52,662 nt of DNA from HGM12587 sp964561705. GTDB lineage: Bacteria; Bacillota; Clostridia; Lachnospirales; Lachnospiraceae. Where the stretch lies: the NCBI GenBank assembly GCA_964561705.1, contig CAZLQJ010000004.1:1-52662 (forward strand), in the 5' to 3' direction. Shown piece after piece: positions 16,032-23,851 of this stretch. A program made the translations under genes and the position numbers. The notes beneath the pieces were generated by a model. That model made no database searches, was not told the origin of the DNA, and saw nothing but the letters and a program-made list of their open reading frames with translations. Each line of letters begins with the position of its first letter. Position 1 is the first letter of the stretch.

Positions 16032-18632
16032 ATGAAAGAAGTCTATCAACAGACAAAGCAGGAATTGATGAATGTCTATGGCAGTGCGACAGGCTGTAGT
16101 GAAGAACGTGCAAAAAAACGATTGGAACAGTATGGTGAAAATGTTCTGGAGGAAAAGGGGAAAAAAAGCACACTTCAGATCTTCCTGGAACAGTTTGCGG
16201 ATCTATTGGTCATGATTCTCATTGCAGCATCCATCATTTCCATGATCTCGGGAAACGTGGAGAGTACGATCGTTATCTTTGCGGTGATCATTTTGAATGC
16301 CGTATTAGGAACGGTACAATATGTAAAGGCGGAAAAATCCCTGGCATCCTTAAAAGAATTGTCCGCACCGAAGGCGAAGGTTTTGCGGGATGGAATGAAA
16401 AAGGAAATTTCCTCAAAGGAAGTCGTTCCGGGCGATGTTCTTCTTTTGGAGGCCGGAGATCTGGTAGCGGCCGATGGAAGGATTTTGGAAAATTATTCTC
16501 TTCAGGTCAACGAAAGTGCCTTGACGGGAGAGTCTGCAAATGTAGAAAAGAGGGATGAAGAGATCCTGGAACCGGCGGCTTTGGGGGATCGTTTGAATAT
16601 GGTATTTTCAGGGAGTCTTGTTACCTATGGCAGAGCCAATGTATTGGTGACTGGCACCGGAATGGACACGGAAATGGGTAAGATCGCAGCCTTGATGAAC
16701 AACATTCAAGAGAAAAAGACACCTCTTCAGATCAGCCTGGACGATTTCAGCAAAAAACTGGCGATCGTAATCATGGTAATCAGTGTGATCGTTTTTGGAT
16801 TGAGAGTCCTTCAGCAGGAAACCATTCTGGATTCTTTGATGTTTGCGGTTGCCTTGGCAGTTGCGGCAATACCGGAGGCATTAAGTTCGATCGTAACCAT
16901 TGTGCAGGCAGTAGGAACCAGAAAAATGGCGGCAGATCAGGCAATCATAAAAGATCTGAAAGCCGTGGAAAGTTTAGGCTGTGTGTCTGTCATCTGTTCA
17001 GATAAAACAGGTACGCTGACACAAAATAAAATGACTGTAACAGAAGTATTTACCGATCAGGCTTGTTTTTTACCGGAAGAACTGGATGAGACGAACAAGG
17101 TTCATCAGTATTTTCTGTATAATGCAGTGTTAAACAATGACTCGTCCATCCAAGGCGGAAAAGATATTGGAGATCCGACAGAAACCTGTCTTTTAAATAT
17201 GGCAAAGAAGGCTGGAATTTCCGGTACAGCAATAAGAAACAGTCTGCCGCGAGTTGAAGAATTGGCTTTTGACTCAGATAGAAAACTTATGAGTAGTAAA
17301 TATCTTCTGGATGGTGTAGCGACAGTATTTACCAAGGGTGCGGTGGATGTTCTTTTGGATCGTATGGAGTTTATCCTGACTTCGGAGGGCAGAAGAGCAC
17401 TTACAGAAACAGATCGGCAAAGGATTCTGGATCAAAACCAGAGATTTTCAGAAAATGGATTGAGGGTTCTGGCATTTGTATATAAAGAATGTCCAAAGGA
17501 AGAGTGCCTGTGTACCGAAACGGAATATGGTTATACATTCCTGGGACTGGCAGCGATGGTAGATCCTCCAAGAGAAGAGTCTGTACAGGCGGTAGCAGAT
17601 GCCATTGGGGCAGGGATCAAGCCGGTGATGATCACGGGTGACCACAAAGTAACCGCTACAGCCATTGCAAAACAGATTGGGATTTATAAGGAAGGGGATC
17701 TGACAGTAACAGGTCAGGAACTGGATGCAATGACAGAGGGAGAACTGGATCAGGTTCTGGAACGTATTTCTGTTTATGCGAGGGTATCGCCGGAAAATAA
17801 GATTCGGATCGTGCAGGCATGGCAGAGAAAAGGACATGTGGCGGCAATGACCGGTGATGGTGTGAATGATGCGCCGGCGCTGAAAAAAGCAGATATCGGT
17901 GTAGCCATGGGAATTACGGGAACAGAAGTATCCAAAGATGCTTCCGCCATGATTCTGGCAGATGATAATTTTGCGACGATCATAAAAGCTGTGCTCAATG
18001 GGCGAAATGTGTATCGAAACATTATGAATGCAATCCTGTTCCTGCTTTCCGGAAATCTGGCAGCCATTCTGGTGGTGTTATTCTGTTCTGTTATGGCATT
18101 GGATACACCATTTGCGCCGGTACACCTGTTGTTTATTAATTTGATCACAGACTCGCTTCCGGCGCTGGCCATCGGTATGGAACCTTCAGACCCGCAGCTT
18201 CTGAAAGATAAACCGAGAAATCCGAAAGAAGGGATTCTTACACGGGCATTTTCCCTACGCCTTTTGGGTTACGGCTTTTTGATCACGATTGTAACTCAGG
18301 CGGCATATTATAAGGGATTGCAGGTCAATGCAGCCACAGCAAGTACCATGGCTTTTGCAACGTTGTCACTTGCCAGATTATTCCATGGTTTTACCTGTAG
18401 AAGTTGGTTCTCTATTAAAAAGATCGGATTTCGAAGCAATCTGTGGAGCGTTGCAGCCTTTGGTGCAGGTACCTTGCTGCTGGCAGGGGTTTTGGTGATC
18501 CCGGTATTGCAGAACCTGTTTCAAGTAGAAAGACTGAATGGTCTACAGTTTGTATGGATCATATTGCTGGCAATATTGCCGACCGTGGTGATCCAGATTA
18601 CGAGGGTAATAAAAGAAAAGCGAAGCAAATAA
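16032..18632 (+). CDS. P2-type cation-transporting ATPase, probable Mn2+/Ca2+ exporter
   Basis: An 866-residue P-type ATPase with normal domain order: N-terminal cation-ATPase domain, actuator loop with LTGES (about residue 162), the phosphorylated Asp in CSDKTGTLT (residue 324), a nucleotide-binding domain, the hinge motif TGDGVNDAPAL near residue 612, and C-terminal helices. Helix 4 has IPEALSS rather than IPEGL as in calcium pumps, and helix 6 has NLITDSLPA, as expected for P2A Ca2+/Mn2+ pumps. The ribosome site is TAGGAGG. The manganese-type riboswitch directly upstream argues for export of excess Mn2+, with Ca2+ as an alternative; ion specificity is inferred. The phosphate cotransporter follows after 28 nt and may be co-transcribed. 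Confidence 0.9.
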   Translation: MKEVYQQTKQELMNVYGSATGCSEERAKKRLEQYGENVLEEKGKKSTLQIFLEQFADLLVMILIAASIISMISGNVESTIVIFAVIILNAVLGTVQYVKAEKSLASLKELSAPKAKVLRDGMKKEISSKEVVPGDVLLLEAGDLVAADGRILENYSLQVNESALTGESANVEKRDEEILEPAALGDRLNMVFSGSLVTYGRANVLVTGTGMDTEMGKIAALMNNIQEKKTPLQISLDDFSKKLAIVIMVISVIVFGLRVLQQETILDSLMFAVALAVAAIPEALSSIVTIVQAVGTRKMAADQAIIKDLKAVESLGCVSVICSDKTGTLTQNKMTVTEVFTDQACFLPEELDETNKVHQYFLYNAVLNNDSSIQGGKDIGDPTETCLLNMAKKAGISGTAIRNSLPRVEELAFDSDRKLMSSKYLLDGVATVFTKGAVDVLLDRMEFILTSEGRRALTETDRQRILDQNQRFSENGLRVLAFVYKECPKEECLCTETEYGYTFLGLAAMVDPPREESVQAVADAIGAGIKPVMITGDHKVTATAIAKQIGIYKEGDLTVTGQELDAMTEGELDQVLERISVYARVSPENKIRIVQAWQRKGHVAAMTGDGVNDAPALKKADIGVAMGITGTEVSKDASAMILADDNFATIIKAVLNGRNVYRNIMNAILFLLSGNLAAILVVLFCSVMALDTPFAPVHLLFINLITDSLPALAIGMEPSDPQLLKDKPRNPKEGILTRAFSLRLLGYGFLITIVTQAAYYKGLQVNAATASTMAFATLSLARLFHGFTCRSWFSIKKIGFRSNLWSVAAFGAGTLLLAGVLVIPVLQNLFQVERLNGLQFVWIILLAILPTVVIQITRVIKEKRSK

Positions 18633-18660
18633 AAAGCGATTACAAGAAAGGAATGAAATC

Positions 18661-20298
18661 ATGAATGTAACAAATGCGATGGGATTATTGGGCGGACTCG
18701 CCTTGTTCCTCTATGGAATGCAGATGATGAGTACGGGGCTTGAAGCAGCTGCTGGAAACAAGATGAAAACAATTTTGGAGAAACTGACAGTCAACCGATT
18801 TGTCGGAGTAATTGTCGGAGCATTAATCACGGCGGTCATACAGTCTTCTTCAGCAACTACCGTTATGGTGGTAGGATTTGTAAACTCCGGAATGATGACT
18901 TTAAATCAGGCGATTTGGATCATTATGGGCGCGAATATCGGTACGACCATTACCGGACAGTTGATTGCATTGGATGTGGGAGCCATTGCGCCGCTGGTTG
19001 CATTTTTAGGTGTTGCCATGATCGTTTTCATAAAAAATGAAAAGGTGAAACACATTGCAGAGATCATGGCGGGTCTGGGAGTTCTCTTCATCGGAATGGA
19101 CATGATGGGAGACGCGATGAAACCGCTGGCAGCATCAGAAGCATTTGTAAGTATTCTTACCAAATTTGAAAATCCGCTGCTTGGAATTGCAGCCGGTGCA
19201 GTCTTTACTGCATTGATCCAGTCATCTTCTGCTTCCGTTGGTATTTTACAGGCACTGGCAGGCAGCGGTGTGATCGGATTAAAGAGTGCAGCCTTTGTGC
19301 TGTTTGGACAGAATATTGGTACCTGTATCACAGCATTTTTGGCTTCCATCGGAACCAATACCAATGCAAGAAGAACGACATTGATCCACATTATGTTTAA
19401 TGTATTTGGTACCATTGTTTTTACGATCTTATGCCTTGCAACACCGCTGATCAGTTTGGTACAGGGATGGACTCCGGTGAATGTACCGGCTCAGATTGCA
19501 AACTTACATACCATGTTTAACATTGTGACCACAATCCTGTTATTGCCGGTAGGAACTTATCTGGGAAAACTTGCAATGATGATCTTAAAGGATCGAAACA
19601 AGGCGGAGGATCCGGATGTGATGCGTGCCCAGTACCTTTTGGATATTTCCCATATTCATGCAGACAAACTGGGAGCTTCCGTAATCTGTGAAGAGGGTAT
19701 CAAAAAGGAACTGCTGCGTATGCTGGATATGGCGGGAGAAAATGTCAAAGATGCGTTCGATGTCGTTGCGAAAAAAGATAAGGCAAAGATGAAAGCCGTA
19801 GAACAAAGAGAAGAATATGTGGATTTCCTGAACAAAGAGATTTCCAAATATATTACCTCTGCAGTGTCTTATGAAACAACCCGTACAGGAAGCAAGATTT
19901 TTAATGCATTATTTACGGTAACGGGAAATGTGGAAAGAATCAGTGACCATGCCATGAATATAGCAGGATACTCCCATATGATCGCGAAGAAGGGAATTGT
20001 ATTTTCGGAAGCAGCAAACGGGGAACTTCGCCAGATGCAGGAGATTTGTAAGAAACTTTTTGTAACTTTATCAGAAAAAGCGGAAGACCTGGTGAGGTGG
20101 CATGAAGAAATTGCCTGTATGGAACAGAAGATCGATGATATGACCGCACAGTTTAGAGATAATATGTACGAAAGGATCCAAGAAGGACATTGTTCGGATG
20201 AGGGAAGTATCTTATTCTCTGAAATGCTGACTGATTTTGAACGAATTGGAGATCATGCGCTGAATATTGCCAATGAAATGCTGAAAATAGAAGTTTAG
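18661..20298 (+). CDS. Na/Pi cotransporter family protein with PhoU-like domain
   Basis: A 545-residue protein. The first 320 residues hold two inverted Na/Pi-cotransporter repeats, each with the QSSSA signature (residues 61 and 187), in about eight to ten hydrophobic segments. A cytoplasmic PhoU-like helical domain follows (about 345-540), as in bacterial NptA-type proteins. It is expected to move phosphate with sodium. It starts 28 nt after the ATPase gene with AAAGGA upstream and no terminator between, so it may share the riboswitch-controlled transcript, which would couple phosphate and metal handling (inference). Confidence 0.9.
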   Translation: MNVTNAMGLLGGLALFLYGMQMMSTGLEAAAGNKMKTILEKLTVNRFVGVIVGALITAVIQSSSATTVMVVGFVNSGMMTLNQAIWIIMGANIGTTITGQLIALDVGAIAPLVAFLGVAMIVFIKNEKVKHIAEIMAGLGVLFIGMDMMGDAMKPLAASEAFVSILTKFENPLLGIAAGAVFTALIQSSSASVGILQALAGSGVIGLKSAAFVLFGQNIGTCITAFLASIGTNTNARRTTLIHIMFNVFGTIVFTILCLATPLISLVQGWTPVNVPAQIANLHTMFNIVTTILLLPVGTYLGKLAMMILKDRNKAEDPDVMRAQYLLDISHIHADKLGASVICEEGIKKELLRMLDMAGENVKDAFDVVAKKDKAKMKAVEQREEYVDFLNKEISKYITSAVSYETTRTGSKIFNALFTVTGNVERISDHAMNIAGYSHMIAKKGIVFSEAANGELRQMQEICKKLFVTLSEKAEDLVRWHEEIACMEQKIDDMTAQFRDNMYERIQEGHCSDEGSILFSEMLTDFERIGDHALNIANEMLKIEV

Positions 20299-20320
20299 GA
20301 ATGGTATTTTTTAGAAAAGA

Positions 20321-20329
20321 TGGTATAAT
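20321..20329 (+). promoter_or_regulatory. Extended -10 promoter of the GNAT gene
   Basis: TGG followed by a perfect TATAAT (20324-20329), 38 nt upstream of the start codon. There is no good -35 at 17 nt, which extended -10 promoters can tolerate. Confidence 0.55.
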
Positions 20330-20367
20330 GGAGCGAAATGAAAACGAGGAAATGAGGATGATAGGAA

Positions 20368-20907
20368 ATGGAACTGAATTTAGTCAGCCTGAAAGCGGAC
20401 TGTAAGGACAGAAAATACTTTGAACAGCTCAATGAGGAGGCTTTTCCGCCTTCAGAGAGAATGGATATGCAGGACATTTTCGCATTTGAAGAAGCTACCA
20501 ATACCGATCTCCTTGGAATTTATGATGGTAAAGTTCCGGTGGGATTTTCGCTTTTATTAAAAAATGATCGCTGCGCCTATCTTTATTACCTTGCAATCGA
20601 CCAAAATTTTCGATCTCAGGGTTATGGAGCCATGGCTTTAAAAAAGATTATCGAAAGATATCCGGAACTTCAGATTATTCTGGATTTTGAAGAATTGGAG
20701 CCGGATGCGGAAAATTTGGCGCAGAGGATCCGAAGAAAGGGCTTCTATTTAAGAAATGGATTTCATGAAACCGGAACCTATACAAAACTTTGGGAACAGC
20801 GGTTTGAAGTGGTTTGCAGCGGCGGAGAATTTCGCCGGGAAGCGTTTCAGGATCTTTTGTATATCCTTCATGAACATCGTGAGGAATTTCCGGACAGATT
20901 GTTTTAA
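20368..20907 (+). CDS. GNAT-family N-acetyltransferase
   Basis: A 179-residue soluble protein with one GNAT fold in about residues 1-150. The acetyl-CoA motif follows a YYLAIDQNFRSQGYG strand-loop near residues 71-85, matching the Q/R-x-x-G-x-G/A signature. The acceptor substrate cannot be told. The gene has its own extended -10 promoter, an ATGAGGA ribosome site, and ends 27 nt before the end of the convergent Rrf2 gene without an obvious terminator hairpin. Confidence 0.82.
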   Translation: MELNLVSLKADCKDRKYFEQLNEEAFPPSERMDMQDIFAFEEATNTDLLGIYDGKVPVGFSLLLKNDRCAYLYYLAIDQNFRSQGYGAMALKKIIERYPELQIILDFEELEPDAENLAQRIRRKGFYLRNGFHETGTYTKLWEQRFEVVCSGGEFRREAFQDLLYILHEHREEFPDRLF

Positions 20908-20934
20908 GCCGGATCCCCACGAGGAAAAGAAGAA

Positions 20935-21336
20935 TTATTTTAGAAAATCTGCAAGAGTGATGCCATCGAAATAGTCGTTGGTCAGTTGGTAAAATTTACT
21001 CCACATGGGGAGCGTTTTACAGGTGGCTGCACGGTCGCAGGGTTCTGCGTCGCAGCTTAAACAGGCAACGGGAGCCAGATTTCCTTCCGTAAGGCGCAGA
21101 ATATCTCCCACACGGCATTTGGAAGGTTCCGCGACCAGACGGTAACCGCCGCCCTTGCCCTGAATCCCTTCAATCAGTTTGTTTTTGGTAAGCACAGGGA
21201 GAATTCTTTCCAAATATTTGAGGGAAATATTTTGACGGCTGGCAATTTCTTTCATGGGAATGTAGCCGTTGCCGTAATTTTCAGCGAGATCGATCATGAC
21301 ACGAAGTGCATATCGTCCTTTGGTTGAAATCATCAT
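20935..21336 (-). CDS. Rrf2-family regulator with cysteine cluster (IscR/CymR-like)
   Basis: A 133-residue winged-helix repressor or activator. The N-terminal Rrf2 signature (STKGRYALRVMIDLA) and recognition region (ISLKYLERIL) lie in the first 50 residues. Cysteines at 92, 95, 100 and 106 occupy the loop where IscR binds a [2Fe-2S] cluster, followed by the family's W and F residues and the TLADFL end. Gram-positive CymR proteins lack these cysteines, so an iron-sulfur sensor is more likely. The gene lies downstream of metY-cysK on the same strand, and a palindrome at the metY start is a plausible target. Tandem ATG codons open the gene; the first is 7 nt from AGAGG. Confidence 0.88.
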   Translation of the reverse strand: MMISTKGRYALRVMIDLAENYGNGYIPMKEIASRQNISLKYLERILPVLTKNKLIEGIQGKGGGYRLVAEPSKCRVGDILRLTEGNLAPVACLSCDAEPCDRAATCKTLPMWSKFYQLTNDYFDGITLADFLK

Positions 21337-21350
21337 AAAAATACCTCTTG

Positions 21351-21384
21351 AAAATACCGCTGCCTTTGGGGTCAGCGGTATTTT
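21351..21384. terminator. Hairpin between cysK and the Rrf2 gene
   Basis: A 12-bp stem (21351-21362 with 21373-21384) and a 10-nt loop. On the plus strand it ends in T7, on the minus strand only in TTTT. On the minus strand it lies between the cysK stop and the Rrf2 ribosome site, so it could be a partial terminator that lowers regulator expression. Confidence 0.6.
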
Positions 21385-21393
21385 TTTGTCAAT

Positions 21394-22326
21394 TTATTCT
21401 TCAAACAGCGGAGTAGACAGATATCTGTCTCCGGTATCCGGCAGCAGGGTTACAATGGTTTTTCCGGCATTTTCCGGACGTTTTGCCAGTGCTATGGCGG
21501 CAGAAAGGGCAGCTCCGGAGGAAATGCCTACGAGAACGCCTTCTTTTTTGCCGAGCAGTCTTCCGGCGGCAAATGCATCTTCGTTGGTAACCGGAATGAT
21601 TTCATCATAAATCATTGTATTTAAGATTTCCGGTACAAATCCTGCACCGATTCCCTGAATTTTATGTGGTCCGGCAGTGCCAGCAGAGAGTACGGGAGAG
21701 GAAGCCGGTTCTACAGCGACAACCTGAATGTCGGGGTTTTGTTCCTTGAGATATTCTCCCACTCCGGTAATGGTTCCGCCGGTACCTACGCCTGCTACAA
21801 AAATATCGATTCTTCCGTCTGTATCCTCATAGATTTCCGGTCCGGTCGTTTCCCGGTGTGCCTGCGGATTGGCCGGATTTGCAAATTGCTCCGGAAGAAA
21901 GCTGTTGGGGATCTGCTGCGCTAGTTCCTCTGCTTTTTGGATTGCCCCTTTCATTCCTTTGCTTCCCTCTGTCAGCACAAGTTCTGCACCATAGGCCTTC
22001 ATAAGCTGTCGGCGCTCCACGGACATGGTTTCCGGCATAACGATGATGATCCGGTAGCCTCTGGCGGCTGCAACTGCAGAAAGACCGATTCCGGTATTGC
22101 CGGAAGTTGGTTCAATGATGACGGAATTGGGAGTCAGTTTTCCGGAGGCTTCCGCCGCATCGATCATTGCTTTTGCAACGCGGTCCTTTACGGAGCCTGC
22201 AGGATTAAAATATTCCAGTTTCGCCAGAATTTTTGCCTTTAAATCATAAGTTTCTTCTATATGAATCAGCTCTAAAAGAGGTGTTCTGCCGATGAGCTGG
22301 TCGGCAGAAGTATAGATATTTGCCAT
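21394..22326 (-). CDS. cysK: Cysteine synthase A (O-acetylserine sulfhydrylase)
   Basis: A 310-residue PLP enzyme that makes cysteine from O-acetylserine and sulfide. The PLP lysine is K47 in NPAGSVKDR; the substrate loop PTSGNTG is near residue 73, the phosphate-binding GTGGT near 180, and GISSGAA near 267. The length is normal. It begins 17 nt after metY, clearly the same operon, under the promoter and palindrome at 23647-23698. Confidence 0.95.
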   Translation of the reverse strand: MANIYTSADQLIGRTPLLELIHIEETYDLKAKILAKLEYFNPAGSVKDRVAKAMIDAAEASGKLTPNSVIIEPTSGNTGIGLSAVAAARGYRIIIVMPETMSVERRQLMKAYGAELVLTEGSKGMKGAIQKAEELAQQIPNSFLPEQFANPANPQAHRETTGPEIYEDTDGRIDIFVAGVGTGGTITGVGEYLKEQNPDIQVVAVEPASSPVLSAGTAGPHKIQGIGAGFVPEILNTMIYDEIIPVTNEDAFAAGRLLGKKEGVLVGISSGAALSAAIALAKRPENAGKTIVTLLPDTGDRYLSTPLFEE

Positions 22327-22343
22327 AGTTGTAATGCCTCCTG

Positions 22344-23627
22344 TTATTTTACTGCGTCAAAGCCGTTTTGTAAATCTGCAAGGATATCATCAATGTGTTC
22401 TGTTCCAATGGAAAGACGGATCGTATTCGGTTTGATTCCCTGATCGTCTAATTCTTCCGGGGTCAGCTGACTGTGGGTCGTGGTTGCCGGATGGATCACA
22501 AGACTTTTCACATCTGCAACATTGGCAAGCAGAGAAAAAATCTTTAAATGATCGATAAACTGATGCGCCTGTTCTACACCACCTTTGATCTCAAAGGTAA
22601 AGATGGATCCGCCGCCATGAGGAAAATATTTTTCATAAAGGGCATGGTCCGCATGATCCGGAAGCGATGGATGGTTGACCTTTTCCACCTGCGGATGTGT
22701 GGAGAGAAATTCTATGACTTTTTTTGTATTTTCGGCATGTCGTTCCAGTCGAAGGGAGAGTGTTTCGATCCCCTGAAGCAGTAAAAAGGCTGCAAATGGG
22801 GAAATCGCCGCACCCATATCACGAAGCAGGATTGCACGGACATAGGTTACAAAGGCTGCAGGTCCGGCTGCATTGACAAAGGATACCCCATGATAGCTTG
22901 GATTAGGGGCTGCAATGGCAGGATATTTTCCGGATGCGGCCCAGTCAAACTTTCCGGAGTCTACAATGATGCCGCCCAGTGTCGTGCCGTGTCCGCCCAG
23001 GAATTTTGTGGCAGAATGTACAACCAGATCTGCACCGTGTTCCATCGGACGGATCAGATACGGGGTGCCGAAGGTATTGTCTACGACCAGAGGAATTCCA
23101 TGTTTGTGAGCAATCTCTGCCAAAGCGTCCATGTCAGGAATGTCACTGTTAGGATTTCCTAAAGTTTCAATATAAATTCCACGGGTGTTTTCCTGAATGG
23201 CTGCTTCTACCTCTTCAAGATCGTGGATATTGACAAAACTTGCGGTGATGCCAAAAGCCGGCAGTGTGTGTGCCAAAAGATTGTAGCTGCCGCCGTAAAT
23301 GGTCTTTTGGGCTACGAAATGTCCTCCATTTTGTCCCAATGCTTCTAAAGTATAAGTAGTGGCTGCGGCACCGGAAGCAAGGGCAAGGGCTGCAGTACCG
23401 CCTTCCAGGGCGGCAACACGTTTTTCCAGTACCTCCTGGGTGGAATTGGTCAGACGTCCGTAAATATTACCGGAATCGGAAAGACCGAAACGGGCAGCTG
23501 CGTGAGCGGAATCCCTAAATACATAAGATGTGGTTGCGTAGATTGGGACGGCACGGGCATCGGTTGCCGGATCCGGAGTTTCCTGTCCTACATGGAGTTG
23601 TAAGGTTTCAAATTTGTAATCAGACAT
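22344..23627 (-). CDS. metY: O-acetylhomoserine sulfhydrylase (aminocarboxypropyltransferase)
   Basis: A 427-residue Cys/Met-metabolism PLP enzyme, expected to make homocysteine from O-acetylhomoserine and sulfide. The N-terminus FETLQLHVGQE and the length over 420 residues separate it from the shorter cystathionine enzymes. The PLP lysine is in VHSATKFLGGHG near residue 208. An AAGGAG ribosome site lies just upstream. It leads the metY-cysK(-rrf2) unit for sulfide assimilation. Confidence 0.93.
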   Translation of the reverse strand: MSDYKFETLQLHVGQETPDPATDARAVPIYATTSYVFRDSAHAAARFGLSDSGNIYGRLTNSTQEVLEKRVAALEGGTAALALASGAAATTYTLEALGQNGGHFVAQKTIYGGSYNLLAHTLPAFGITASFVNIHDLEEVEAAIQENTRGIYIETLGNPNSDIPDMDALAEIAHKHGIPLVVDNTFGTPYLIRPMEHGADLVVHSATKFLGGHGTTLGGIIVDSGKFDWAASGKYPAIAAPNPSYHGVSFVNAAGPAAFVTYVRAILLRDMGAAISPFAAFLLLQGIETLSLRLERHAENTKKVIEFLSTHPQVEKVNHPSLPDHADHALYEKYFPHGGGSIFTFEIKGGVEQAHQFIDHLKIFSLLANVADVKSLVIHPATTTHSQLTPEELDDQGIKPNTIRLSIGTEHIDDILADLQNGFDAVK

Positions 23628-23646
23628 TGTTTTTTTCTCCTTTATT

Positions 23647-23698
23647 TACCTACCAAATAAGTTGGTATTATGATAATGCCAAAATAAAAATCTGTCAA
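23647..23698 (-). promoter_or_regulatory. metY-cysK promoter with palindrome at the start site
   Basis: On the minus strand TTGACA (23693-23698), a 17-nt spacer and TATCAT (23670-23675). Two bases after the -10 begins a 21-bp palindrome (23647-23667) with arms TACCNAC and GTNGGTA; 14 of 20 paired positions are symmetric. It covers the expected start of transcription. The ACC-N-AC arms resemble sites bound by Rrf2-family proteins, and an Rrf2 gene ends this cluster. Confidence 0.68.
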
Positions 23699-23782
23699 TA
23701 TGCAAAATAAAAGATTTTGATTTTTTTGGTCTTGTGTGGTTTTTTGTGAATTTTGCACAAAAAACATGACAAAGTTTTGGAT

Positions 23783-23810
23783 TTGATTCTCATGTTTGGT
23801 ATGTTATACT
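23783..23810 (+). promoter_or_regulatory. Promoter of the SLH-GH29 gene
   Basis: TTGATT (23783-23788), a 16-nt spacer and TATACT (23805-23810) with TG one base before it. Start of translation is 42 nt downstream. Confidence 0.6.
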
Positions 23811-23851
23811 TTTAACTACTAGTGTGTTTATAGAAAAAGGGGGAAAAATGC

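Noticed and set aside
18443..18664. A small ORF at the end of the ATPase gene
   Set aside because: It is an out-of-frame shadow of the well-supported ATPase, without a ribosome site or recognisable sequence.
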